A stretch of DNA of 64,000 nt, from contig NZ_JYLH01000010.1 of assembly GCF_001439685.1 (NCBI RefSeq), positions 62,001-126,000 of the forward strand, in the 5' to 3' direction. Below, one piece after another: positions 17,196 through 25,951 of the stretch. A model generated the notes under the pieces. That model was given only the letters and a program-made list of their open reading frames with translations. It did no database searches and was not told the DNA's origin. Every line of letters starts with the position of its first letter. Within the stretch, counting starts at the first letter, position 1. A program made the position numbers and the translations under genes. This stretch comes from Pseudomonas libanensis (lineage in GTDB: Bacteria; Pseudomonadota; Gammaproteobacteria; Pseudomonadales; Pseudomonadaceae).

Positions 17196-17702
17196 ATGAT
17201 TGACGACATGCGTTTGGGCAGGGAGCGGCGCTTTCTGGTGTTGCTGGGCATCATCTGCCTGGCGCTGATTGGCGGGGCGCTGTACATGCAGGTGGTGCTG
17301 GGCGAAGCACCATGCCCGCTGTGTATTCTGCAACGCTACGCCTTGCTGCTGATCGCACTCTTCGCGTTCATCGGGGCGGCCATGCGCACCAAAGGGGCGG
17401 TCACGGTCTTCGAAGGGCTGGTCGTGCTCAGCGCCCTGGGTGGCGTGGCTGCGGCCGGTCATCACGTGTACACCCAGTTCTTCCCCCAGGTCAGCTGCGG
17501 CATCGATGTGTTGCAGCCGATCGTCGATGACCTGCCCCTGGCCAAGGTGTTCCCCCTGGGCTTCCAGGTCGATGGCTTTTGCAGCACCCCCTACCCGCCG
17601 GTCCTCGGCCTGTCCCTGGCCCAATGGGCGCTGGTGGCGTTCGTGCTGACGGTGATCCTGGTGCCACTGTGCATCTATCGCAATCGTCATCCCAAAGCCT
17701 GA
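17196..17702 (+). CDS. dsbB: Disulfide bond formation protein B
   Basis: This 168-aa inner-membrane protein has four helices. It reoxidises DsbA and passes electrons to quinone. The first redox pair is the CxxC in APCPLCILQRYALL (about residues 33-46). The second pair is the periplasmic cysteines in QVSCGIDVL and DGFCSTPYPP. The length fits DsbB. ATG at 17196 begins MIDDMRLG directly after a GGGG stretch. A strong terminator follows. Confidence 0.92.
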   Translation: MIDDMRLGRERRFLVLLGIICLALIGGALYMQVVLGEAPCPLCILQRYALLLIALFAFIGAAMRTKGAVTVFEGLVVLSALGGVAAAGHHVYTQFFPQVSCGIDVLQPIVDDLPLAKVFPLGFQVDGFCSTPYPPVLGLSLAQWALVAFVLTVILVPLCIYRNRHPKA

Positions 17703-17716
17703 GCCTTCGCTCCATT

Positions 17717-17759
17717 AAAACGCTCCGCCCTTCTTGTGAAGGCCGGAGCGTTTTTGTTT
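17717..17759 (+). terminator. Rho-independent terminator after dsbB
   Basis: AAAACGCTCCG (17717-17727) pairs with CGGAGCGTTTT (17744-17754) and is followed by further T residues. Confidence 0.85.
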
Positions 17760-18494
17760 GTAGGGATTTGTGAAAGCGCCGTGACGAGGAGCAACTTAAG
17801 GTGCGCACGGTGTGCGACATGTTGTCACACGGACGCTGTCGCAGGACGTTTCTGACCCATGAAATCGGCGCTTAAATTTGCACCCTGTGCACAAATTGTG
17901 CTGTCAGTTCGTGGTGCGAGCGGCGCCGCGCCGCACCTGTGGTCCGAGCGCTCGATGGATCTATGAATGCCTTGTTTTATGGGGACTTGGATAGCTTCGG
18001 CATGCCCTTACAGGCTGTAAAGGAAGTGGCAATCTGCCCAATAACAGGGCAATTTTTGTGGTTTTTGTTGAGAATCGAACGCGATAAGATCGCGAATCTT
18101 TGCAAGTTTGGTGAAGGATTGTTGCTGGAATCGATAAAAATTATTTCTTTATAAGACATGGTTTATACATCGCTAGCTAACTACAATCGCCCGCACTGAA
18201 TGTCCGGTGCTGTTCAATCTTTGAGCATTGGAGCGGTCGAGGAGCAGAAGGAAGGCTCTGTGCGACCCCAGGTTCCGGCAGCCTTTCAACTATCCGCACC
18301 AAATGGAATTGGTCTGTAACAAGGCCTTTAGCCACGAAATCGAATAAGAACTCACTGCAGGTCCGTGCAACGTACAGCCATGACGTGTCGGGCAGGCTCT
18401 TATTCAATCGAAGAGAAATGCCAACCCTTGGCAGGGTGAAGTGTTGGCGATCAAAACCCAACTGCATTGCGCAAGCTGCTTTAGAGGTCGTGAG
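17760..18494. other. 735-bp leader/intergenic region before cyoA
   Basis: No convincing gene is seen. Short frames here lack good ribosome sites and family resemblance. The 17800-17830 part holds an imperfect GTGTG...CACAC inverted repeat, and 18130-18175 is AT-rich and promoter-like. The length suggests that the cyo promoter and a long, possibly regulated 5' leader lie here. No tRNA or known riboswitch was recognised. Confidence 0.4.
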
Positions 18495-19436
18495 ATGAGT
18501 AAAAACAGGTACCCCCGATTACTAGGCTTTTTGCCGCTGCTTGGCATGATGTTAATGCTGGGAGGCTGCAAGTGGACCTTGATGGACCCGAAAGGACAGA
18601 TCGGTCTGGATCAACGAAACCTGATCATCACTGCCACCCTGCTGATGCTGTTGGTCGTGGTGCCTGTGATCATCATGACGTTCGCCTTCGCCTGGAAATA
18701 CCGCGCGTCGAACACCAAGGCGACCTACGCGCCTAAGTGGTCGCACTCCACCAAGATCGAAATTGCGGTGTGGCTGGTACCGATCCTCATCATCATCGCC
18801 CTGGGTTACATCACCTATAAGTCGACCCACGAGCTGGACCCGTACCGTCCGCTTGAATCCGACGTCAAGCCGATCAACATCGAAGTGGTCGCGCTGGACT
18901 GGAAGTGGCTGTTCATCTACCCGGACCTGGGTATCGCCACTGTCAACGAGATCCAGTTCCCGGAGAACACCCCGCTTAACTTCCGGATCACCTCCGACGC
19001 CGTGATGAACTCGTTCTTCATCCCTGCACTGGGCGGCCAGATCTACGCGATGGCAGGCATGCAGACCCGCCTGCACCTGATCGCCAACGAAAAAGCTGAA
19101 ATGGAAGGCATCTCCGCTAACTACAGCGGCGCTGGCTTCACCGGCATGAAATTCAAAGCGATCTCGACGAGCCAGGACGATTTCAACGCCTGGGTAGCCG
19201 AAGTCAAGGCCGCACCTAAACAGCTTGATCAAGCTGAATACGACGCCCTGACCAAACCAAGCCAGAACAACCCAGTCGCCCTGTACTCCGCGTACGAGCC
19301 GAACCTGTTTCAGAAAATCGTCGACAAGTACGAAGGTATGAAGCCAGGCAAGCCGGTCAAGCACGAGAAGAAAGAAGTGGCCGCGGTTGAAGGTTCTGAT
19401 ACAGGCGCGCATTCAACTGCTGGGGCAGAGGAGTAA
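18495..19436 (+). CDS. cyoA: Cytochrome bo3 ubiquinol oxidase subunit II
   Basis: This 313-aa lipoprotein subunit has a lipobox LGGC near residue 21-24, two membrane helices (about 40-65 and 85-108), then a periplasmic cupredoxin-like domain (VVALDWKWLFIYPD; NSFFIPALGGQIY). It lacks the CuA ligands, as expected for a quinol oxidase. ATG at 18495 (MSKNRYPRLL) is chosen over a longer frame. It is the first gene of cyoABCDE, which makes the high-oxygen terminal oxidase of the aerobic chain. Confidence 0.95.
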   Translation: MSKNRYPRLLGFLPLLGMMLMLGGCKWTLMDPKGQIGLDQRNLIITATLLMLLVVVPVIIMTFAFAWKYRASNTKATYAPKWSHSTKIEIAVWLVPILIIIALGYITYKSTHELDPYRPLESDVKPINIEVVALDWKWLFIYPDLGIATVNEIQFPENTPLNFRITSDAVMNSFFIPALGGQIYAMAGMQTRLHLIANEKAEMEGISANYSGAGFTGMKFKAISTSQDDFNAWVAEVKAAPKQLDQAEYDALTKPSQNNPVALYSAYEPNLFQKIVDKYEGMKPGKPVKHEKKEVAAVEGSDTGAHSTAGAEE

Positions 19437-19439
19437 ACG

Positions 19440-21458
19440 ATGTTTGGTAAATTAAGTTGGGACGCGGTCCCATTCCACGAGCCGATCGTAATGGTGACTA
19501 TCGCCATGATCGCGCTGGGTGGTCTGGCACTGTTTGCAGGTATCACCTACTTCAAGAAGTGGACCTACCTGTGGACCGAGTGGCTGACCTCGGTCGACCA
19601 CAAGAAAATCGGCGTGATGTACATCATCGTTGCCATGGTCATGCTGCTGCGTGGTTTTGCCGACGCCATCATGATGCGTACCCAGTTGGCCATGGCCACC
19701 GAGGGTTCGCCTGGCTACTTGCCGCCTGAGCACTATGACCAGATCTTCACCGCCCACGGTGTGATCATGATCATCTTCATGGCGATGCCTTTCTTCACCG
19801 GCCTGATGAACCTTGCGGTGCCGCTGCAGATCGGTGCACGTGACGTTGCCTACCCGTTCCTGAACTCCCTGAGCTTCTGGCTGCTGGTGTCCGGCGTGGT
19901 GCTGATCAACGTGTCCCTGGGCGTCGGCGAATTCGCCAAGACCGGTTGGGTTGCGTATCCGCCATTGTCGGGCATTCAGTACAGCCCTGGCGTGGGTGTG
20001 GACTACTACATCTGGGCGCTACAGTTATCAGGACTAGGGACGACATTGACGGGGGTCAACTTCCTGGCCACCGTCCTGAAAATGCGCGCCCCTGGCATGA
20101 AACTGATGGACATGCCGATCTTCACCTGGACCTGCACCTGGGCAAACGTACTGATCGTGGCTTCGTTCCCGATCCTGGCCGCTACCATGGCGCTGCTGTC
20201 GCTTGACCGTTACCTGGATTTCCACATTTTCACCAATGAACTTGGTGGCAATCCAATGATGTACGTGAACCTGTTCTGGGCATGGGGTCACCCTGAGGTG
20301 TACATCCTGATCCTGCCAGCGTTCGGTATCTTCTCCGAAGTGATCTCGACCTTTACCGGCAAGCGCCTGTTCGGTCACCACTCGATGGTCTACGCATCGG
20401 GCGCAATCTCCGTACTGGGCTTCATGGTCTGGCTGCACCACTTCTTCACCATGGGCTCGGGGGCCAGCGTCAACGCCTTCTTCGGCCTGGCAACGATGCT
20501 GATTTCGATCCCGACGGGGGTGAAGCTATTTAACTGGCTGTTCACCATCTACCACGGTCGTCTGCGCATGACCAGCCAGGTCCTGTGGACCCTGGGCTTC
20601 ATGGTGACCTTCGCCATCGGCGGCATGACCGGCGTACTGCTGGCCATCCCGGGTGCTGACTTCGTCCTGCACAACAGCCTGTTCGTGATCGCGCACTTCC
20701 ACAACGTGATCATCGGTGGTGCGGTATTCGGCTACATCGCTGGCTTCAGCTTCTACTTCCCGAAAGCGTTCGGCTTCAAGCTGCACGAAGGCTGGGGCAA
20801 GGCTGCATTCTGGTTCTGGATCTCGGGCTTCTTCGTCGCGTTCATGCCGCTCTATGCACTGGGCTTCATGGGCATGACCCGTCGTCTGAACGCCACCACC
20901 AACCCTGAGTGGGTACCGTACCTGTACGTTGCCATGTTCGGTGCGGTGATGATCGCCGTGGGTATCGCCTGCCAGTTGATCCAGCTGTACGTGAGCGTCC
21001 GTGACCGTAAGCAGAACGCTTGCGAATCCGGCGACCCATGGAACGGCCATACCCTGGAATGGTCGACCTCGTCGCCACCACCGTTCTACAACTTCGCCGT
21101 GATCCCGACTGCGAACACCATTGATGCGTTCACCGAAGCCAAGGAAGACGGTACTGCGTACCAGAAGCCCAAGCACTACGAACCGATCCACATGCCAAGC
21201 AACACCGCCACTGGCGTGGTGATGGGTGCGCTGTTGACCGTGTTCGGTTTCGCGATGATCTGGCACATCTGGTGGCTGGCAATCGCGAGCCTGGTGGGCA
21301 CTATCGGTTACTTCATCATTCACGCTGCCCGTGATGATCAAGGCTACATGGTGCCGGTCGAAACGATCGAACGCATCGAAGCCGAGCAGCACGCTCGCCT
21401 GGTAGCCGAGAAGAAGATTCCGGCCAACCGTGTAGAAACCTCGTTGGAACAGGCTTAA
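19440..21458 (+). CDS. cyoB: Cytochrome bo3 ubiquinol oxidase subunit I
   Basis: This 672-aa heme-copper oxidase catalytic subunit has about 15 helices. Visible ligands are FTAHGVIMI (low-spin heme His), WAWGHPEVYILILPAFG (CuB His and the cross-linked Tyr of the K-channel), WLHHFFT and the later HNSLFVIAHFHNVI. It reduces O2 to water and pumps protons. The start lies 3 bp after the cyoA stop. Confidence 0.97.
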   Translation: MFGKLSWDAVPFHEPIVMVTIAMIALGGLALFAGITYFKKWTYLWTEWLTSVDHKKIGVMYIIVAMVMLLRGFADAIMMRTQLAMATEGSPGYLPPEHYDQIFTAHGVIMIIFMAMPFFTGLMNLAVPLQIGARDVAYPFLNSLSFWLLVSGVVLINVSLGVGEFAKTGWVAYPPLSGIQYSPGVGVDYYIWALQLSGLGTTLTGVNFLATVLKMRAPGMKLMDMPIFTWTCTWANVLIVASFPILAATMALLSLDRYLDFHIFTNELGGNPMMYVNLFWAWGHPEVYILILPAFGIFSEVISTFTGKRLFGHHSMVYASGAISVLGFMVWLHHFFTMGSGASVNAFFGLATMLISIPTGVKLFNWLFTIYHGRLRMTSQVLWTLGFMVTFAIGGMTGVLLAIPGADFVLHNSLFVIAHFHNVIIGGAVFGYIAGFSFYFPKAFGFKLHEGWGKAAFWFWISGFFVAFMPLYALGFMGMTRRLNATTNPEWVPYLYVAMFGAVMIAVGIACQLIQLYVSVRDRKQNACESGDPWNGHTLEWSTSSPPPFYNFAVIPTANTIDAFTEAKEDGTAYQKPKHYEPIHMPSNTATGVVMGALLTVFGFAMIWHIWWLAIASLVGTIGYFIIHAARDDQGYMVPVETIERIEAEQHARLVAEKKIPANRVETSLEQA

Positions 21459-21461
21459 ACC

Positions 21462-22088
21462 ATGTCGAACTTAGTGACCAATGCTGGACACGCCCATGTC
21501 GATGACCATGGGCACGATGACCATCACCACGACTCGGGGCCAATGACCGTCTTCGGTTTCTGGCTCTACCTGATGACCGACTGCATCTTGTTTGCGTCGA
21601 TCTTCGCGGTGTACGCGGTACTGGTAAACAACGTAGCGGGTGGCCCGTCGGGCCACGACATCTTCGAACTGCCTTACGTGCTCGGCGAAACTGCCTTGCT
21701 GTTGTTCAGTTCGATCACCTACGGCTTCGCCATGTTGGCCTTCTACAAGGGCAACAAGAAGGGCGTACTGAGCTGGCTGGCACTGACCTTCCTGTTCGGC
21801 CTGGGCTTCATCGGCATGGAGATCAACGAGTTCCACCTGCTGATCTCCGAAGGCTACGGCCCGCACCGTTCCGGCTTCCTGTCGGCGTTCTTCACGCTGG
21901 TCGGCACCCACGGTCTGCACGTAACGGCCGGCCTGCTGTGGATGGCGGTGATGATGTATCAGGTCAATAAGCACGGCCTGACCAACACCAACAAGACTCG
22001 CCTGAGCTGCCTGAGCCTGTTCTGGCACTTCCTGGACGTGGTCTGGATCTGCGTCTTCACCGTTGTTTACCTGATGGGGACTCTGTAA
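21462..22088 (+). CDS. cyoC: Cytochrome bo3 ubiquinol oxidase subunit III
   Basis: This 208-aa membrane protein has five helices and a histidine-rich N-terminus (DDHGHDDHHHD, about residues 12-22). Family motifs are GFWLYLMTDCILFA and GTHGLHVTAGLLW. It is a structural subunit of the bo3 oxidase. Its stop overlaps the cyoD start (TAATG), so translation is coupled. Confidence 0.95.
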   Translation: MSNLVTNAGHAHVDDHGHDDHHHDSGPMTVFGFWLYLMTDCILFASIFAVYAVLVNNVAGGPSGHDIFELPYVLGETALLLFSSITYGFAMLAFYKGNKKGVLSWLALTFLFGLGFIGMEINEFHLLISEGYGPHRSGFLSAFFTLVGTHGLHVTAGLLWMAVMMYQVNKHGLTNTNKTRLSCLSLFWHFLDVVWICVFTVVYLMGTL

Positions 22089-22429
22089 TGGCTAATGCAC
22101 ACTCCCATGACCATGACAGCCATGATGCGAGCCACGGCAGCGTTAAGTCCTACGCTATCGGCTTCATCCTGTCGGTAATCCTGACGCTCATCCCGTTCGG
22201 TCTGGTGATGTACCCGACCCTGCCGAAGTCGATCACCTTGATGATCGTATTGGCGTTCGCGGTGATTCAGGTGCTGGTTCACCTGGTGTACTTCCTGCAC
22301 CTGGATCGTTCCAAGGAGCAACGCGATAACGTGATTGCGTTCGTGTTCGCAGGCTTAGTAATCCTGCTGCTGGTTGGCCTGTCGATATGGATCATGTTCA
22401 GCATCCATACGTTCATGATGGCGAAGTGA
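22088..22429 (+). CDS. cyoD: Cytochrome bo3 ubiquinol oxidase subunit IV
   Basis: This 113-aa protein has three membrane helices and a histidine-rich start (HSHDHDSHDASHG). SIGF-like KSYAIGFILSVILTLIPF and VHLVYFLHLD are typical of CyoD, which assists CuB loading and assembly. It overlaps cyoC by one base. Confidence 0.93.
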   Translation: MANAHSHDHDSHDASHGSVKSYAIGFILSVILTLIPFGLVMYPTLPKSITLMIVLAFAVIQVLVHLVYFLHLDRSKEQRDNVIAFVFAGLVILLLVGLSIWIMFSIHTFMMAK

Positions 22430-22440
22430 GGTAAGACCCG

Positions 22441-23328
22441 ATGTCGCTTAAGCACTTTATCCAAATCACCAAACCGGGGATCATTTTCGGTAACGTGCTT
22501 TCTGTGGCGGGCGGTTTCTTCCTGGCCTCCAAGGGACATGTCGATCTGGCCATCTTCCTGGCTGCAATGATCGGTACGTCCCTGGTGGTTGCTTCCGGTT
22601 GCGTGTTCAACAACTGCATCGACCGTGACATCGATATCAAGATGGAGCGCACCAAGAATCGCGTGCTGGTCCAGGGCCTTATCTCCCTGAAACTGGCACT
22701 GATCTTTGCGACCGTCCTGGGTGTTGCCGGTGTGGTGCTGTTGTACAAGGTGGCCAACCCGTTGGCGGCGCTGTTTGCCGTGATCGGTTTTGTCATCTAC
22801 GTCGGCCTCTACAGCCTGTACCTCAAGCGTAAGTCGGTACACGGTACGCTGGTGGGCAGCCTGTCGGGTGCGATGCCGCCGGTGATTGGTTATGTGGCTG
22901 TAACCAATAGCTTCGACATGGCCGCGCTGGTGCTGCTGGTGATGTTCAGCCTGTGGCAGATGCCGCATTCCTACGCCATCGCGATTTTCCGCTTCAATGA
23001 CTACCTGGCTGCGTCGATTCCGGTATTGCCGGTCAAGCGTGGCATCCAGGTGGCCAAGAAACACATCCTGCTCTACATCCTGGCCTTCCTCGTGGCGACC
23101 TTGATGTTGACCTTCAGTGGCTACGCCGGCATGAGCTATCTGGCCGTGGCCGCCGCCATGGGCATGTACTGGTTGTACATGGCCTGGACCGGCTACAAGG
23201 CGGTGGATGACACCGTCTGGGCGCGCAAGCTGTTCGTGTTCTCGATCTTCACCATCACCGCGCTCAGCGTGATGATGTCCCTGGATTTCCAAGTGCCGAA
23301 AGAGCTGTTGCTGACCTACGCCCACTGA
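22441..23328 (+). CDS. cyoE: Protoheme IX farnesyltransferase (heme O synthase)
   Basis: This 295-aa UbiA-family prenyltransferase has about nine helices. The Asp-rich prenyl-diphosphate site is NNCIDRDIDIKMERT (about residues 58-72). It converts heme b to heme o for the oxidase encoded upstream. It is the last gene of the cyo operon and is followed by a terminator at 23349. Confidence 0.95.
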   Translation: MSLKHFIQITKPGIIFGNVLSVAGGFFLASKGHVDLAIFLAAMIGTSLVVASGCVFNNCIDRDIDIKMERTKNRVLVQGLISLKLALIFATVLGVAGVVLLYKVANPLAALFAVIGFVIYVGLYSLYLKRKSVHGTLVGSLSGAMPPVIGYVAVTNSFDMAALVLLVMFSLWQMPHSYAIAIFRFNDYLAASIPVLPVKRGIQVAKKHILLYILAFLVATLMLTFSGYAGMSYLAVAAAMGMYWLYMAWTGYKAVDDTVWARKLFVFSIFTITALSVMMSLDFQVPKELLLTYAH

Positions 23329-23348
23329 GTGGTGTAAGCAATAAAAAG

Positions 23349-23379
23349 CCCCGCCTTCGCAAGAAGCGCGGGGTTTTTT
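23349..23379 (+). terminator. Terminator of the cyo operon
   Basis: CCCCGC (23349-23354) pairs with GCGGGG (23368-23373), followed by a run of T residues. Confidence 0.82.
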
Positions 23380-23432
23380 ATGACATGCCCTTTAAACTAT
23401 TCCCCAATTCTACGGATGCAGGAAGCAAAGCA

Positions 23433-24131
23433 ATGAGTAAAAAAGCCGTTATGGTATTCAGCGGCGGGCAGGATTCGACGACCTGCCTGATCCAGGCACT
23501 GCCGCTGTATGACGAAGTGCACTGCATTACCTTTGATTATGGCCAGCGCCATGTGGCGGAAATCGAAGTGGCCCGCACGCTTGCCAAGCAACTGGGAGCC
23601 ACGGTCCACAAAGTAATGGATGTGTCTTTGCTCAATGAGCTGGCCATCAGCAGCCTGACCCGTGACAACATTCCCGTGCCGACCGTGAGCAGCTCGGGCG
23701 AAAGCCTGCCAAGCACTTTTGTGCCGGGTCGCAATATCCTGTTCCTGACCCTGGCGGCGATCTACGCCTACCAGGTGAAGGCCGAAGCTGTCATTACCGG
23801 CGTGTGCGAAACCGACTTCTCGGGCTACCCCGACTGCCGGGATGAGTTCGTCAAAGCGCTGAACCAGGCGCTGAAGTTGGGGATGGAATACGATGTGCGC
23901 CTCGATACCCCGCTGATGTGGCTGAACAAGGCCGAGACCTGGGCGCTGGCCGATTACCACGACCAGCTGGAGCTGGTGCGCGAGCAGACGCTGACCTGCT
24001 ACAACGGCATCATCGGCACAGGCTGCGGTAATTGCGACGCGTGCAACCTGCGTGCGCGGGGCTTGAATGAGTATCTGCAGAACAAGGCGGATGTCATGCA
24101 GAGCCTGAAGCACAAATTGCAACTGATGTGA
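23433..24131 (+). CDS. queC: 7-cyano-7-deazaguanine synthase
   Basis: This 232-aa enzyme converts 7-carboxy-7-deazaguanine to preQ0 using ATP and ammonia, in the queuosine pathway. It has the PP-loop FSGGQDSTT (about residues 9-17). The zinc site is C-x2-C-x2-C-like in TGCGNCDACNLR near the C-terminus, with an earlier cysteine in TLTCYNG. ATG at 23433 (MSKKAVMVF) follows GGAAG. A transporter of the queuosine-precursor family lies on the opposite strand just downstream. Confidence 0.95.
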   Translation: MSKKAVMVFSGGQDSTTCLIQALPLYDEVHCITFDYGQRHVAEIEVARTLAKQLGATVHKVMDVSLLNELAISSLTRDNIPVPTVSSSGESLPSTFVPGRNILFLTLAAIYAYQVKAEAVITGVCETDFSGYPDCRDEFVKALNQALKLGMEYDVRLDTPLMWLNKAETWALADYHDQLELVREQTLTCYNGIIGTGCGNCDACNLRARGLNEYLQNKADVMQSLKHKLQLM

Positions 24132-24154
24132 TCCACCTGATGTATGGAGCAAAA

Positions 24155-24243
24155 TGTGGGCGGGGGCTTGCTCCCGATGAGGGCGTGTCAGTCACTGAAT
24201 GCATCGACTGATACGCCGCTATCGGGGGCAAGCCCCCTCCCAC
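24155..24243. repeat. REPIN (GGGGGCTTGC type)
   Basis: GTGGGCGGGGGCTTGCTCCC (from 24156) and the inverted arm ATCGGGGGCAAGCCCCCTCC plus CAC (24221-24243) flank a spacer between convergent queC and the VUT transporter gene. Confidence 0.85.
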
Positions 24244-24268
24244 CCAGGTATCTGTCAGCTCAAACGCT

Positions 24269-25072
24269 TCATGCTGTGCTGCTGGTCAGGTAGCGCTTGA
24301 ACAACGAGCGCGCCCCATACGCAGGCAGGATATTGAAGAACGCAAAGCCGACTTTGATCGCGATCTGCACATAAATCATGCCCAGGATGTCGCTGGTTTG
24401 CATGGCGCCGTAGAAGGCAATAAAGCAAAACAGGAAGCTGTCGATAATGACCGCAAAGAATGTACTGAGGAAAATCCGCAGGTACAGGTATTTGGAGTTG
24501 GTCAGCTCCTTGATCTTGCACAGCAGGTAAGAGTTTATATTCTCCGATACCAGGAACGACACCGAAGAGGCCACCAGCACCGACGACACCTGCAGGATTA
24601 CGTCGGTATACGGCCCGTCCAGTTTCCAACCTGGCAGCCCCGGCAGGAAGGTCGAGCCATACAGCAGGATGATGATCATCGCGTTGCTGGCAAACGCAAA
24701 CAGGATCGCCCGTCGCGCCAGGCGCAAGCCGAAATTCTCGTTCAGCAGGTCCACGATCAAAAAGGTCAGCGGGTACAGGAACGTGCCCGGCGTCACGATG
24801 ATGCCCATGGACTCCAGGTAGATCGGCTTGGTCGCGGCAATGCTGGTGAAGATATAAAACGTGAACAGCAGCAAGTTCAGGATGATGTAGATCATCCAGG
24901 AGTTTTCATTGCGATCGTTTATATCGTAGGCGGTGAGTGTGCCGCCCTGGGCATAGAATTTCTTGTAGACGTTCTTGACTTCCATTCTATTGAAGTCATC
25001 CATGATCTCGCTGTTGAGCACTTCACTCAGTTTGATCTTGATGACCTTGCCCGTGGCAAGCGCCATGATCAC
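24269..25072 (-). CDS. VUT/YhhQ-family transporter (queuosine-precursor type) with N-terminal extension
   Basis: The protein is 267 aa from a GTG at 25072, or 265 aa from ATG at 25066. The C-terminal 210 residues have six or more membrane helices and the YhhQ/DUF165 motifs AATKPIYLESMGIIVTPGTF, LTFLIVDLLNENFG and AIKVGFAF. YhhQ imports preQ0/preQ1, which fits the adjacent queC. The first about 57 residues are a hydrophilic extension not expected in YhhQ. The in-frame sequence continues coding-like upstream for 15 or more codons (GLENDKRLA...) but has no start before a stop. A separate ATG overlapping the regulator stop opens a 14-codon frame that ends at 25092. A frameshift near 25092-25105 is possible, so the true start is uncertain. 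Confidence 0.78.
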   Translation of the reverse strand: MIMALATGKVIKIKLSEVLNSEIMDDFNRMEVKNVYKKFYAQGGTLTAYDINDRNENSWMIYIILNLLLFTFYIFTSIAATKPIYLESMGIIVTPGTFLYPLTFLIVDLLNENFGLRLARRAILFAFASNAMIIILLYGSTFLPGLPGWKLDGPYTDVILQVSSVLVASSVSFLVSENINSYLLCKIKELTNSKYLYLRIFLSTFFAVIIDSFLFCFIAFYGAMQTSDILGMIYVQIAIKVGFAFFNILPAYGARSLFKRYLTSSTA

Positions 25073-25132
25073 CGCCAGGCGCTTGTCATTTTCAAGCCCA
25101 GCAATTTGTACCTGCTGTTTTCAACGGCCCCT

Positions 25133-25738
25133 TCATGCGTGGTCATTGAAGCGTTCCTCAAGAATATCGCCGATGACACATAAACGGTCTGAACTGGCAC
25201 AGGGCTCCAGGGTGATAAACAGCTTTTTGGTCGCGCGGTCGTACACCAGTTTCTCTTTATCGTCGCTCGATGAACCTTTCTGTACGATCAACAAGTCGCC
25301 CACCTCATTGATGCCGGGAATCGCATGTTCCAGGCGCACGCCGATCAAGTTGCAGGACGTGCCGAAGTAGTAGGTCAGCGGGTAAAGCGTGGCCAATTCG
25401 CCCACGCGCTTGCCCAGGTTTTGCATGAGCAGGCTTTCCTTGAGCACCGGCACCGCTGCCGGATTCATATTGCCCAGCGGCGAGACATTGTTCTCGATGA
25501 TTTCCTTGGCTTCAAAATTGATGGTCTCGATTTCCTCATATGAGACGCCGAAGAAGTCAGAGATCTTGCGAATGGTCGACTGCTGTACGTTGAGGACCTT
25601 GCCTCCCAGGATGTTGTAGATGGTGGTCCTGGTCAGCCCGGCGGCGTTGCTTAACGAAAGCTGGGTTTCGCCACGGCTCTTGATCAAGTACTTGATGTTG
25701 CTCTTCAAGTGCTCGGTTTTTTCCCGTCTGTGTATCAA
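25133..25738 (-). CDS. XRE-family regulator with S24-like C-terminal domain
   Basis: This 201-aa protein has an N-terminal helix-turn-helix (about residues 12-65; LSLSNAAGLTRTTIYNILGG) and a C-terminal domain resembling the LexA/CI S24 fold (LIGVRLEHAIPGINEVGDLL). The usual GDSM serine motif is replaced by EHAI. The catalytic nucleophile is therefore absent and self-cleavage is unlikely. The start is TTG at 25738 after GGAAG; a second TTG ten codons later is possible. It is probably cotranscribed with the VUT transporter. The intergenic region toward the divergent aminotransferase holds a perfect GAACCTG/CAGGTTC repeat (25780-25799) that may be its operator. Confidence 0.75.
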   Translation of the reverse strand: MIHRREKTEHLKSNIKYLIKSRGETQLSLSNAAGLTRTTIYNILGGKVLNVQQSTIRKISDFFGVSYEEIETINFEAKEIIENNVSPLGNMNPAAVPVLKESLLMQNLGKRVGELATLYPLTYYFGTSCNLIGVRLEHAIPGINEVGDLLIVQKGSSSDDKEKLVYDRATKKLFITLEPCASSDRLCVIGDILEERFNDHA

Positions 25739-25779
25739 GTGCTCACCACTTCCATTTAGTCGTCAGTCCATGTCCGGCT

Positions 25780-25799
25780 GAACCTGTCCTTTCAGGTTC
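25780..25799. promoter_or_regulatory. Inverted repeat, candidate operator
   Basis: GAACCTG (25780-25786) and CAGGTTC (25793-25799) form a perfect dyad with a 6-bp centre. It lies in the divergent spacer between the XRE regulator and the Tat aminotransferase. Assignment to the XRE protein is inference. Confidence 0.35.
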
Positions 25800-25951
25800 G
25801 CGGCAATGGAAGTGTTGCATGGGCCCGGCATAACAAGAAAGTGCTGAGTGCACGGATACGGCGTGACGCTAAATCAGGCAACGGTTATCTCGTCATACTC
25901 TTGTGTACGACCTCGTGCGATCCCTCGCGCCCTCTACAAGGAGTAGTAACT

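Noticed and set aside
15756..17690. 644-codon open frame on the minus strand over hmp and dsbB
   Set aside because: It is antisense to two clear genes, has no start signal and its Gln/His-rich translation is typical of a GC-rich shadow frame.
18069..18080. GAGAATCGAAC match to the tRNA-Leu T-arm as an attachment-site duplicate
   Set aside because: Only 11 bases match, outside any island context; such matches occur by chance.
17939..18154. 71-codon plus-strand frame in the cyo leader
   Set aside because: GTG start without a ribosome site and no recognisable domain.
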